In this document: piece by piece, positions 46,196-58,200 of the stretch
Layout: the number at the start of each line of letters is the position of its first letter
Position numbering within the stretch: position 1 is the stretch's first letter
Assembly (NCBI GenBank): GCA_029216955.1
Contig: JANAVB010015600.1
Span: forward strand, 31,540,874-31,604,873
Direction: 5' to 3'
Length of the DNA: 64,000 bases
Source of the DNA: Iris pallida
Taxonomy: Eukaryota; Streptophyta; Magnoliopsida; Asparagales; Iridaceae
Translations under genes and position numbers: made by a program
The notes under the pieces: generated by a model
Databases searched by the model: none
What the model was told of the DNA's origin: nothing
What the model saw: the letters and a program-made list of their open reading frames with translations, nothing else

Positions 46196-47337
46196 ATGCC
46201 TACCGAAGGAGAACCACCAGTTCAGCCCGTCCAGCCTGCAGAGCCTAATGATGGCACTTTGGTGGGTCTCATCAGATCATTATTAGCTTCCCAAGATCGT
46301 CGAGGAGATGCTTTGCACCAGGCGGTGGCAGACGCTTTGACCAGGGGAGGTCATCAGGGTAATAGCGCGGCCAACAGCTTCAAGCGCTTGAACCCTCCCT
46401 TCTTTGACGACAGTGAAGATGCGATCGCTGCAGATGCATGGCTTCAGGACACAGAGGTGATTCTAGAAGCAGCCAGGACTCCAGAGAACGAGAAGGTGGC
46501 CGTAGTGCGCCTGCAGTTACTAGATCTTGCCCGCAGCTGGTGGGTAGCGCAGGCCGATGGATTAGTGGCCCCTATTTCATGGGCAGTATTCAGGGAGAGA
46601 TTCTAGACCAAGTATTTCGATGTTGTAGCTCGGTACGATCTACAGACGAGGTTCACCAATCTGAAGCAGATGGGCAGGACGGTCGACGGATATGCGGCCG
46701 AGTTCTCCAGGCTTAGTCGGTTTGCTCCCACCTTGGTAGCGACCGAGTTCGATAGAGCCCAGCGGTTCCAGCAGGGGCTCCACCTAGCGATTTTATTGGC
46801 GGTGGAGCAGTTTGAGCATCAGACTTTTGATACAGTGTTGAGAGCAGCCCGGAGGCATGAGTATACCTCCCAGAGAATCGTGGATAGGACCGGAGATCGA
46901 AAGCGATCTCACGGCCAGATGAATCAGTCATCAGCACCAGCCCCGGCAGCCAGGGCTTTGACCATTGGAGCTCCGAGGCGGGCGACCTCAGTGACGTCGG
47001 TTCAGCATTCCACCCCGACGCACACTCAGCAGCAGAAGCAGTCTTCCGCAGTGGGATGTTCACACTGCGGGAAGCCAGGACATATGGTATCCGAGTGTCG
47101 TAGAGCACAGGGTTTGTGCTTTGTTGTGGTGCCCCGGACCACAGGGTTGGGAATTGCCCGAACAGGGGGAGTTCATCATCCTTCTCTAGTCCTTCAGTTA
47201 GAGGACCAGCACTAGTCCAGCAGCAGCAGCAGCTGCAGTACCCGTTCCCGAGGCCGTTACCGACGCAGGCCCAGGCATTCCAGCAGCAGAGACCACAACA
47301 GTATGCCCAAGCCCAAGCCTTGATCCAGAGCAGATAG
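46196..47337 (+). pseudogene. G2 gag, broken
   Basis: From ATG 46196 the frame reads through a variable N-terminus, the Retrotrans_gag core (LNPPFFDDSEDAIAADAW, LLDLARSWW), a TAG at 46604-46606, then YDLQTRFTNLKQMGRTVDGY and FQQGLHLAI. A basic linker and the knuckle CSHCGKPGHMVSEC follow. A frame change near 47110 shifts into the second knuckle-like CCGAPDHRVGNC and a Gln-rich tail, ending at TAG 47335-47337. Two knuckles are usual in this lineage. Confidence 0.87.
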
Positions 47338-47382
47338 AGGAATTTTTAGCAGAGGGGACCCGCACCCAGAGGACATGGTCAA

Positions 47383-50300
47383 GTGCTGGCCTTGACCATA
47401 GGAGAAGAAGGAATAGCACCAGGTGAGGTGGTGGCAGGTACTATTCTCGTCAACACCTTTCCAGCTTCAGTATTATTTGATTCTGGTGCCTCACATTCAT
47501 TTATGTCTGTACGATTTGCGACACGGGTAGGACTGGAGCCCGAGTCATTATCAGTGAGGCTCAATATACTTACTGGTAACGGACTTGTGGGAGTAGATAG
47601 AGTATTTTCCTCGTGTCGGATCGTAGTTAGCGGTAGAGAATTCCCCGCTAGATTGATAGAGTTCCCGATGGCCGATTATGATGTGGTCTTAGGGATAGAT
47701 TGGTTGAGGGACCAGTATGCTAGGATAGACTGCCACATTGGCAGGGTTATTTTTAGCATTCCAAGCGAGCCGGAGCTTTCCTTTCTCGAGGCGAAGTTGA
47801 ACCTTCTCCTCCAGTATTGCGGATGGCAGTAGCAGCAGTACAATTACCTCGGATAGTCGAAGAGTTTCCAGATGTTTTCCCAGAAGAGCTTCCAGGGATG
47901 CCGCCAGAGCGAGAGATCGAGTTTACCATCGACTTGATTCCCGGGACAGCCCCAGTGTCAGAGAGAGTCTACAGGATGGCACCATCAGAGCTGGAGATAT
48001 TGTACAAGATGATTAAAGAACTCAGAACCAAGGGATTCATTCGTGCTAGTGGATCGCCTTGGGGAGCCCCGATGCTTCTTGTGAAAAAGAAGGATGGTAC
48101 GTCCAGATTGTATGTTGATTATCGTACCTTGAACTCAGTGACAATCAAGAACAGATACCCTCTCCCGAGGATAGATGACTTGTTTGATCAACTCAAAGGG
48201 GCGTCAGTATTTTCGAAGATCGACTTGTGGTCAGGATACCACCAGATCAGAGTCAGAGAGCAGGACATCCCGAAGACAGCTTTCAGATCGAGATATGGGC
48301 ATTGGGAGTTCCTTGTGATGCCATTTGGAGCAACTAATGCATCGGCTGTATTCATGGACCTCATGAATCGCATCTCCATGCCTTATTTGGATCAGTTCGT
48401 GATGTGTTCCTAGACGACATCCTGGTCTACAGCAAGAATGAAGCGGAGCATGAGCAGCAACTCCGAGTTGTCCTCCAGATTCTCAGAGAGCACCAGTTGT
48501 ATGCCAAGTTTAGTAAATGCAAGTTCTGGCTCGATCGCATTTCGTACTTGGGTCATATCATCACCCGAGGAGGAGTTGAAGTGGATCCCCAGAAGATCGT
48601 GGCCATTGAAACATGGCCAGTGCCTAGCACAGTTGCAGAAGTTCGCAGTTTCTTTGGATTGGCCGGCTACTACCGGCGATTTGTTTCAGAATTTGCTCGG
48701 ATTTCAGCGCCATTGACCCAGTTGACCTGCAAGAATGTGCAGTTTGCTTGGACAGCAGAATGTCAGGATTCTTTTGAGAAGTTGAAGCGAGGCTTGATGA
48801 CGGCTCCTATTCTCAAGCTTCCAGATGGAACCGGAGGATTCTCAGTATATTGTGATGCTTCGGGCAGAGGTTTAGGATGTGTTCTGATGCGGCATGGGAA
48901 GGTAATAGCATATGCGTCGCGACAACTTCGTGATCATGAGAGGAATTACCCAACCCATGACTTGGAGCTGGCAGCAGTAGTATTTGCACTTAAGTTGTGG
49001 AGGCACTACTTGTACGGAGATAGGGTAGAAATTTTCACCGACCACAAGAGCCTGAAGTATGTTTTCACCCAGAAGGATCTCAACATGCGTTAGAGGAGAT
49101 GGCTAGAGCTGCTTGTGGATTATGATGTCAACCTGCAGTATCACCCAGGGAAGGCCAACGTTGTTGCAGATGCATTGAGCAGGAGAGCCAGAGTTTATTT
49201 CCTGACAGCGCAACCAGAACTGTTAGCCGATCTTCAGAAGATGGGTATAAAAGTTGTCCTCCCTTCCAGTGTGGCATTGATAGCCAGCATGCAAGTTCAG
49301 TCCACTATAGTCGAGAGGATCCGGATGGCGCAGTCAGTAGATTCCAAGCTTCAGCGACTCAGAGCAGAGTGTGAGGCAGAACGAAGACCAGAGTTATACA
49401 TTCATGAAGATGGTACACTTCGACATGGTAAGCGTCTTTGTGTACCCAGTGGAGATATTAGACAGGAGATCATGATGGAGGCTCATAGTTCACAGTATTT
49501 CATTCATCCCGGCGGTACGAAGCTGTACCGTGATATTCGTCAGCACTTTTGGTGGAATGGCATGAAGAGGGAGATAGCCCGGTTTGTCTCTCGTTGTCTA
49601 GTCTGCCAGCAAGTTAAGGCTGAACATCAGAGACCAGCTGGACTACTTCAACCATTGCCGATTCCCGAGTGGAAGTGGGAGCATATAACCATGGATTTTG
49701 TGACGGGAATGCCCAGATCCCCAGCTGGCAGAGACGCTATTTGGGTTGTCATAGACAGGCTCACGAAGGTGGCTCACTTTCTTCCGTTCAGAGTTGGTCA
49801 GTCGACGGCTCAACTAGCGAAGATGTATCTCCGGCAGATTGTCAGATTGCACGGTGTACCAGTCAGTATCACTTCAGACAGAGATTCAAGATTTACGTCG
49901 CACTTTTGGCATAGCTTGCAAGAGAGTTTGGGGACTCACCTCCAGTTCAGTTCAGCTTATCATCTGCAGACAGATGGCCAGTCGGAACGCAGGATCCAGA
50001 CTCTTGAAGATATGTTACGGTCATGTACACTCGACTTCGGTGGTTCGTGGGAAGATCACGTGCACCTGGTGGAGTTCTCGTACAACAACAGTTTCCAGGC
50101 CAGTATCCAGATGGCACCGTTCGAGGCACTGTATGGTAGAAAGTGTCGATCCCCGCTAGCCTGGGATGATGTTGGAGAGAGGCAGATGCTTGGTCCGGAA
50201 ATGATTGCTCAGACCATTGAAGTGGTCAGAAGAGTCGGAGATCATCTTCGAGTTGCCCAAGATCGCCAGCGCCATTGGGCCGATTCTCATCGGCGCCCTC

Positions 50301-50734
50301 TTGAGTTTTCTGTCGGCGACCATGTATTCCTGAGGATTTCGTCTAACCGCGGCATCATTCATTTCGGCGTACGAGGAAAGCTTAGTCCTAGGTATATAGG
50401 GCCGTTCGATATTCTGGAGCGAGTAGGTGATGTGTCCTATCGTCTCGCTCTTCCACCGTCGCTACGTGAGGTGTATGACGTATTCCATGTATCCCAACTG
50501 CGACGGTATATCCCAGACCCGAGCCACATCCTGGATTATTCAGAATTGGTTGTTGGTGCCAACCTTTCGTATGAGGAGAGGCCCGTGTCTATATTGGACC
50601 GAAGAGAGAAGACACTCAAGAACAAGACTATCAAGTTAGTCCGGGTTGCTTGGGGTCATCACTCTTTGGGTGAGTCGATGTGGGAGCGTGAGGATGATAT
50701 CCGATCGCGATATCCCGACCTGTTTGACTCGTAA
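47383..50734 (+). pseudogene. G2 pol (protease, RT, RNase H, integrase), broken
   Basis: Protease with VLFDSGASHSF and VVLGIDWL. RT has [33 protein letters not shown] and the active-site box FLDDILVYS. RNase H has [20 protein letters not shown] and [10 protein letters not shown]. Integrase has an HHCC zinc region ending CLVCQQVK, the catalytic triad in TMDFVTG, TSDRDSRF and QTDGQSERR, and the tail GKLSPRYIGPFDI ... WEREDDIRSRYPDLF. Frameshifts of one base each lie near 47815 (protease/RT) and 48403 (just before FLDD). TAG at 49091-49093 stands where Gln is expected. The integrase part (49115-50734) is uninterrupted over 539 codons. Confidence 0.93.
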
Positions 50735-50867
50735 GGTATAATGTCTTCCTTATGCCTTATGCTTTCAATTCCTTGCTTGAATAAATGACTGCATGATAGA
50801 CTGCTTGTTATAGCTTACGATTAGTATAGCCTGTCCTTGCAATTCTAGCCCTTGATTAAATTTCGGG

Positions 50868-50895
50868 GAAGGAATTCTTCTAAGGTGGGTAGAGT
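50868..50895 (+). other. G2 polypurine tract
   Basis: GGGGAAGGAATTCTTCTAAG then GTGGGTAGAGT immediately before the 3' LTR. Confidence 0.7.
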
Positions 50896-53812
50896 TGTAA
50901 TGCCTATAGTTCGTATTACGTATCTTGGTATACGTGTACGTATCTTGACTCGTATTGCGTATTTTCCTGCATGGTTATTTTGGCGTGTCATTGGATATGG
51001 CATAGCTTGGTTCGGCTTAGCTTGGTTTGGTTTGCTTTTGGGTTCATCATGAACCAAAAGAAAACCCCCACCTACCACCATCACCCTCATTTATATTTCC
51101 ACCTAACTCTTCTCTCTTCATTTTATTCCTCCTTTTCTTCTCCACCATTTACTCTTCCACCTACTAGGAAAGAGAGCTAGGCAAGTGCAAACTTGCTTCA
51201 TGATGGATCTCATGTTTTATTGTTCCATTCTCTTCCTTACTAGATTCTAAGCCACTTTAGAACTAGAAGTTTTCAATTTTAATGGTTATATTTTTGTAGA
51301 TCTAAGTTTTAATCCTTCTTGTTTAGTTTTCTGGGTTTTGATCTCTAAAAACTTGGTATTTCCAAAAACTAGTGGTTCCATGTTGTAGAGAATTCAATTT
51401 CATACAGTTTTGGCTTTTGTTTCGCTTGATTTCGACTTCGGATGAGGAAGTTATGGCCATGGCAAGTTTTTGGAACTTTCATGGCTGAACTTGCTTTTGG
51501 GGACGATGAACCCCATGCGCCGGGAACCTCATGCGCCCGGGAGACCATGTGCCGGGAGGCCATGCGCCATGAAATCTCGACAACGCATCCCTTAACTCCG
51601 AGCGTGTCATGCGCGTAGGTTCCCTACGCGCATGTACTGAAGACGCAACGTGAGTTCCCATGCGCCGATTGGTGCAGGAATCCCATGCGCCGATTTGTGC
51701 TGGAATCCCATGCGCCGATTTGTGTAGGAATTCCATGCGCCGATTGTACAGGAATCCATGCGCCGATTTGTGCAGGAATCCATGCGCCAATTTGTGCAGG
51801 AATTCCATGTGCCGATTGTGCAGGAATCCCATGCGCCGATTGTGCAGGAATCCATGCGTCGATTTGTGCAGGAATCCCATGCGCCGGAATTGCTCTATTT
51901 TACTGTTTTTGCCTATTTAAGTTGTTTGTAGTTAGAATCTTGAAAAACTAAAGCATGAAAGTTGTAGATCTTTTTCTTGGCTTCAAGAATATGTTATTAG
52001 TTATTTTATACAATTTTTTCATTCATGATAATGTAAGAATAGAACACGATAGTGGCCCGCTGTGGCGCACTCTTGACAAGTAAACTGACATGACAAGTAT
52101 GAAAGATCTGGACACCGTGGGCGATTGCGTTTGTACAAATAAACCAGTACTGTCTTGCATCATGTTAGGATGGGGATCCCTGAGTACCACGGTCAGGGGT
52201 ACCTACTGAAATTGACTAAGGCTAATTAACTAGAATGATTCAGTAGTCATGAAGAGATTCTCAGCTACAGGCAATCCCGTTATCTGGGCGGACTAACGGA
52301 CTTGTAGCCTACCGACGAGTAGGGCACATTTCCAGCACACAGTCACGTGATGCATTCTTCATAACGGACATTCGACCCGGATAACCTGGATGGTCTGCAG
52401 GGCTTATGGCTGTTGGGATAATATTGCATCTTGCTAGTAATAGGCCTGTGATAACCCTAGTTAGTTAAAAGTATCAAGTCGTACTCTTGATTAGCCGTGA
52501 TTGATTGGATGAAGTTTATTCCAGCTTAGTTATCCTGATCCTGTACAAGATTGTATCAGGACATGATTTCTTGTATCGATAAATGATGGGATACCAAGTT
52601 CTGTTCAGATGAAGGGTTACAACCCCGGTCCTTGTTTGGTTTAAGGGTTGTAACTTGGTTATCTGAATAGTTCCATGGTTATCTTATCATATATCGTCCT
52701 GCTTATTGTGCTTGCCTTAACAATAACGATCGGGGGTCCAGTTCTGTTCAGGCGAAGGGTTACAACCCCGGTCCTTGTTTGGTTTAAGGGTTGTAACCTG
52801 GCTTCCGTAGCAGTTCTGTGTCCTCTCTTTGTTTATTATCTTATTACAATCCATGTCATGTTCGTCATGTTTTACCTTACTTTAATACCATGATTATTTA
52901 TACTGGCCTTAACAATAAAGATCAGGGGTCTAGTTCTGTTCAGGCGAAGGGTTACAACCCCGGTCCTTGTTTGGTTTAAGGGTTGTAACCTGGCTCCCGG
53001 AGCAGTTCTGTGTCCTATCTTTGTTTATTGTCTTGTTACCTTATCAATAGTAATTGAGGTGGGTTTCTATTCAGGCGAAGGATTGCAACCCCGGTCCTTG
53101 TTTGGTTTAAGGGTTGCAGTCTGGCTACTTGAATGGTTTCTCCGTGCTCAATATTATTGTTATCTCAGTTATTATCAGTATCTTTTAATTACCTTAACTA
53201 TTTATTTGTGATATGCTAGTTTTAGTTCCTAAGTGAAGCCTCCTTTGTGGCACTTGCTCTTTCTGGGGTCTGACCCAGCTGGTTTTGTGTGGCCAGATAT
53301 CGGAGCAGCAGCAGAGGATCCACCTGTCTTCCAGCCCGATGGTGACCACCAGGCGTAACCAGGGCAACGAGTGGGTTTCTTTTGTCCTCCACTCTATTTG
53401 TAAAATTATTCTTTTGAGGCGTTTAGCCGGCGAGCACGTGTTAGCTCGTATTGCACCTTATTTACTGTCTGCCTGGGCTGTAACATGATTGACAAATCCT
53501 AGGGTTGATCATGTATTGACTAAAAACTCTTGCTAGTCCTGACATTTTGTACGACTAGCTTCATGATCATCCAATATGTAATGTATGGGACGCCTTACTA
53601 TTGTATATTGATGCTCTAATATCTTGTGACTATTACTACTTGCTTGTGATTGAGACAATAGGTTTATTTTGACCATAGGAGACTGATGGATTGTAGTTAA
53701 ACCTCATATATCTAGACAGCCGTGACCGTATAGTGACGTGGATTCCATTTCACTATACGTAGCTGGCTATATCTGCCCCCGCTCTCCAGTATTCTGGATC
53801 TGGGGCGTGACA
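50896..53812 (+). repeat. G2 3' LTR
   Basis: Collinear with 42950-45898, mostly short indels and transitions apart. Minisatellite at 51659-51888 and hairpin repeats at about 52614-53122; the third hairpin keeps GGTTACAACCC where the 5' LTR has GGTTAAAACCC. Followed by AGACA. Confidence 0.93.
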
Positions 53813-53817
53813 AGACA

Positions 53818-55114
53818 CGATCATCGCTCTGGTACAGTAGCGCTGCAGAGGGGTCTGCCACCTCTCACCTTCAGCAGCCAGCCCCTGGTACCGCAACCCC
53901 AGTCATGCCAGCTGGGGTAGATGTTTCAGCAGCTTTCGGAGATCCATCAGCTGGGGTGGGTGTTCCATCAGCTGGGAGACAGAGTCCGGTGCTTCCCGAG
54001 ATCCTTCCACTGCAGCAGCCTCCACCTGCGGGGATGGTAGATGCTGCTCATCTTTTCTTTCGTGGAAGGATTCTGGCGTCTCACCAGCAGCAGCAGCAGC
54101 AGCAGCAGACTGCCAATTATCGTCAGGGGATTGACGAGGCCCACCAGCTGGTTCGTACTACAGTAGAGATGGTGACTGCTGAGGAGAGCAGCAGCAGCCT
54201 CGTCGGAAGGAGAAGGACATACAGGACTTCCAGAAGATGCATTCCAGAGAGTTCCTGGGCACTGAGGGTATCCATTATGCAGACGACTGGATAGAGCATA
54301 TCGAGGAGATATTCAGGCTGGCAGAGATACCAGATCGACTCCATATCGAGGCGGCAGCAGTCAGATACAGGACTTAGCCCGTGCGTAGTACCAGACAGAT
54401 CCCAGAGTGGGAGTTGAGGGCCAGACTTAGGCCCAGTTCAAGGAACTGTTCAAGGAGCAGTTCTTTCCTGATGTGGCCTTGGGAGGCATAGAGGCACAGT
54501 TTGAGGGTCTGGTTCAGGGAACCCAGACGGTAGCTGAGTACGCCGAAGTTTGTCGATTGGTCCGGTTCATAGATGACTTGACTGAGAAGACGAAGGCGAG
54601 GAAGTTCCGCCGAGGCTTGATTCGAGAGGTTCGGTCGCTGACTAAGAGCGACCGGAATGCTACCTTTGCAGAGATATTTTTTGGGGCTATGGCAGCGGAG
54701 GACGACCTAGGGTTGAAGTTGAAGAAGGGTCATGACCTCCAGAGTGGTAGCAGCAGCGGAGGCCAGGCCAAGAGGCCTCATGTTCAGATTCAGCAGACCC
54801 AGGCACCAGTGATGGTTCAGCAGGTGCAGCATCAGCATCGGGGTCAGGACCCGAAGATGATCAGTTGTTCCTACTGCAGGAAGTTGGGACACACCAGGGA
54901 GCAGTGTAGGAAGAGGCTGAGGGTTTGCTATTCCTGTGGGTCCGAAGCCCACCAGAAGATAGACTGTCCCTTTGCACCTCCTCTTGAGGGAGCTAGGCCA
55001 CCTGTAGCTCACCAGAGGGGTGGAGCTTTTGCGATGGCGGTCGAGGAGACCGACACTGCAGGTGATGGGTTAGCAGGTTTGTCCTTCTCATTCTTTTCCC
55101 ACTTTCCTGTGTGA
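53818..55114 (+). pseudogene. G1 gag, the only gene of G1
   Basis: Continues G1 after the G2 insertion. It starts in a Pro/Gln/Ala-rich N-terminal part (ATG at 53905; a Gln-repeat near 54087-54108). The Retrotrans_gag core follows in a second frame (FLGTEGIHYADDWIEHIEEIF) with TAG at about 54375, and the rest in the frame of 54473-55114 (PDVALGGIEAQFEGLVQG, LTKSDRNATFAEI). Two zinc knuckles end the protein: CSYCRKLGHTREQC and CYSCGSEAHQKIDC. Frames change near 54200 and 54400. No protease follows; the last codons (SFFSHFPV) run into the 3' untranslated part. Confidence 0.85.
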
Positions 55115-55294
55115 TTCCATTAGTACTGCCAGGATATTGTTTTGATTGCTAGATAGTGTAGCTACCCCGATCGAGACTGTGAAATTGCGACCAGTAGGAT
55201 TGTGTTGCTTCGACCTTGATTGCTAGGGGTTTGACCTAGGAAGGGTGCGATCATCTTAATTTCGAGGACGAAATTTTTCTAAGGTGAGTAGGAT
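55115..55294 (+). other. G1 3' untranslated region and polypurine tract
   Basis: 180 bases between gag stop and LTR with no coding. It ends TTCGAGGACGAAATTTTTCT and AAGGTGAGTAGGAT, the polypurine arrangement also seen in G0. The absence of any pol remnant here shows that pol is missing rather than merely broken. Confidence 0.8.
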
Positions 55295-58200
55295 TGTAAC
55301 ACCCAGTTTTCCAGATAAGGGTAATTTTGAAATTTTGTAATTATAATTATTAATTATTGATATTTGATTCACAATATGATTTTTAGTGATTTTTAATAAT
55401 TTTTAAACTATTTAAGAATTGGTTTAAGTCATGACTTATGATTTTGATGTGCTGCTAGTGAAACCTGAGAGACTGCATGACCTAGAGCCTAACCATGTCA
55501 TTATGATGACTTAATTATCATTTTTAGCCTAGGGGTAATTTGGTTATTTTGACTTATTTGAATTATTTTAGTGATTTGTTGAATTGGTGAATTCTAGTTT
55601 GACTTTGACTTGTTGAGTCCTAGTGGACTAGCCTGGAACCTAACCTAGCCATGGTGACCCTAGCCTAACTTAGGTTAACCTACTTTTAGTCATTAGAGAC
55701 TAATTTGGAATAGGAGGATTAGTTGAGTGAAATCATTTTATGATTTATGGTTTAATAAAATGACTTATGATTTCATGACTTAATGACTTATGACTTGGCC
55801 CATGGCCCATAACTAGAAGCCCTAACCCTAACCAAACCCTAAATGACCAGCCACATAGGGATCCCACCCTATTTAAACACTTATTCATTAGGGTTGCCTT
55901 CTTTTTATCATTCCTACACTTGGAGAAAAGAGAGGTATTCTTCCCCCTTCCAAAAATTCCTATTTATTCATTTGATCTCCTTTTTCATCATAGTCTTTTG
56001 CATTAGGTTCTAATTTTTGTATATTTAATATTTTGGAGGTTAATCTCAGTTTTGGGCTCAATTGGAGCATTTGGCCATCAAGAGGAACACCCCCCATTTG
56101 GAGCTTTTCTTGCAATTTGTACCTATAGGTAAAATTCCTCAAATTTATTTTAAATTCGGTTTTCTTTGCATGTAGGGCTAGATCTAGGAGTCACCTAACT
56201 GTCCCTGGAAATTTGGCACAATTGTGTCAGTTTCGTGTCCGTATCGGACACGTATCCTTTTGATAGTAGGAGTTTGATGTAATGCCTCAACCAACGTTTT
56301 GTTCTGATTTTTGAAATGTAAATGAATGAAATCTTAGCTCTAGGGCTTGCTTAATGATTTTTGTTATTAATTCCTAATTTTTGAGTCGTGTCGTGTCCAC
56401 ACGGGGACACGAACACGCTGTCTGTGCACTGTGCACTGTGTCCTACATCACGGGGTCTATTTCTCCGACACAGGACACGTGGAACCCCAAATTTTGCGTG
56501 AGTGTTGGGGCAGTGACTGCCACCATGCTCCCAAAATTTGGGAGCATCTCGTTTTGTGTGCGAGGAGAAATCCTCTCGCACTGGTCGCACGGGCCGCGCG
56601 CGAGCTGCTGTGCGCGCTCATTTATCCGCATTGACACGCACTTTTATATTGGACACGGGGACACGGGGCAGTGCAGGGCCATGGACACGTAGCCCTATAT
56701 GGGGCGAACACGTGGGCACGAACACGAGTCGTGTCGTGCCCTGTGTCGTGTCCTAGGGCGACACCACGCGTGCACGATGCTGCGTGCCTGTGCAGTGTCT
56801 GTGCATGTTTTGGGGCTTCGACACGCCGTGTCCGGCCCTAGGGTGACACAAAGTATTCTTGGGGACACGTGCACATGTGTTTGATGATTACCAACCAATT
56901 AAATTTCATTTTATCATGTTTTGATACACGAATGTGGATTCCCATTTTCAACTGATACACACTTCAGTTTCAGTTTTCCTGAGATTAGGTTCCTTCAATT
57001 GATTTTAAATGATGTTTAAATCACTGAATTGATTTCCCACATATGTATTAGTTCAGCTAGATAGGTTTGGTTGTGATGGGTGTTTAGAGTTGGGAATTTT
57101 GTTTTAGGTGGACTGGGTAATAGGTAGGCTGTGTTTGAATGAACTGTCAAATAGGACTGTTCATTTATTCCTGAGAATCAATTTCCCATGGACACATCAC
57201 TCATTCTGAGATTTAATCAAATTCCATTTTTGCGCTACCAATTCCTGTGTCACACACTGCAGTTTTAAATTTCTGAGATTTGATTCCCTGTTAAACTATT
57301 TAATTGATGTTTAATCGCCACGAATTGATTCCTACATGTGAATATATACTGCATGTTAGGTTTTACATGTAAGATTCGAGTTTTTGCTCTTGAATGGGAT
57401 TTTGATTTTGGGATGGACTGTTGCATTATAGACTGTTTTCTGAGATTGAACACAGGCATTTACTTGCCAACTTCATGTTTGGCACACCCTATAGCCTTGT
57501 ACACTTGCAAACATCCACCCTACCCACTGTCAGTTTAGAACACCCAAATCTGAGAATTCGTGCACTGTGTTCCCTTTTTAAACCTGAATACACACACCCT
57601 GAAAACTGATTTCTGGGTTGGGGATTCACTGGATTGTTAATATTGGTTGTTTGGGTCTATTCTCAGATTTCTGAGGTTGAGAATAGGGATTATGTGTAGG
57701 TGGTTTTCTCCACACCATCTTGACCTGTCCACACGTGGACCTGAGTCCAGTCTCTACATCCCTTCAATTGTCCTGTATTCCAAAATGAGCCCTGCAAATA
57801 TTGAACATGTCCTGCACATTGATTCATTTCATAAGCTATTACTGCATGTTTCAGTTCACACACTATGGCCTTACCATTAACTCACTATACCTTTGGCTAT
57901 TGTCCTAGATTGTATAAATTCAGTCATGCCTATATGCAATTGTTCAGTCTTCCTTAACAGTTTAGGCAGTGTAAATTAGAGGTAGGTGAGTTGTGGCATA
58001 CTTGTATAGACAGAGGTCATTTAGGCCACCCTATTTATATGTATACATATATTAGGTAACCTATATGTTGTACATTTATATATATTTACTTGGGAGGTAT
58101 AGATGCAAGTATGTATAAATGTATGTATATATATATATAGGTATTCTAAAAATATATCAATGTGTGTGTACTAATATTATATGGGTATATAATGTATATG

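Larger units (their letters stand above)
42950..53812 (+). mobile_element. G2: Tekay/Del-like Ty3/gypsy retrotransposon, near complete
   Basis: LTRs at 42950-45898 (2949 bp) and 50896-53812 (2917 bp) start TGTAATGCCTATAG and end CGTGACA, flanked by AGACA (42945-42949 and 53813-53817). The 5-kb interior encodes gag, protease, RT, RNase H and integrase with a Tekay-type C-terminus, in Ty3/gypsy order. It is the innermost and therefore youngest insertion on the right side. Coding is broken by three frameshifts and several stops. Confidence 0.94.

Noticed and set aside
48188..48379. Minus-strand frames inside gag and pol of A, B and G2
   Set aside because: Shadows of the retroelement coding strand with no recognisable motifs.
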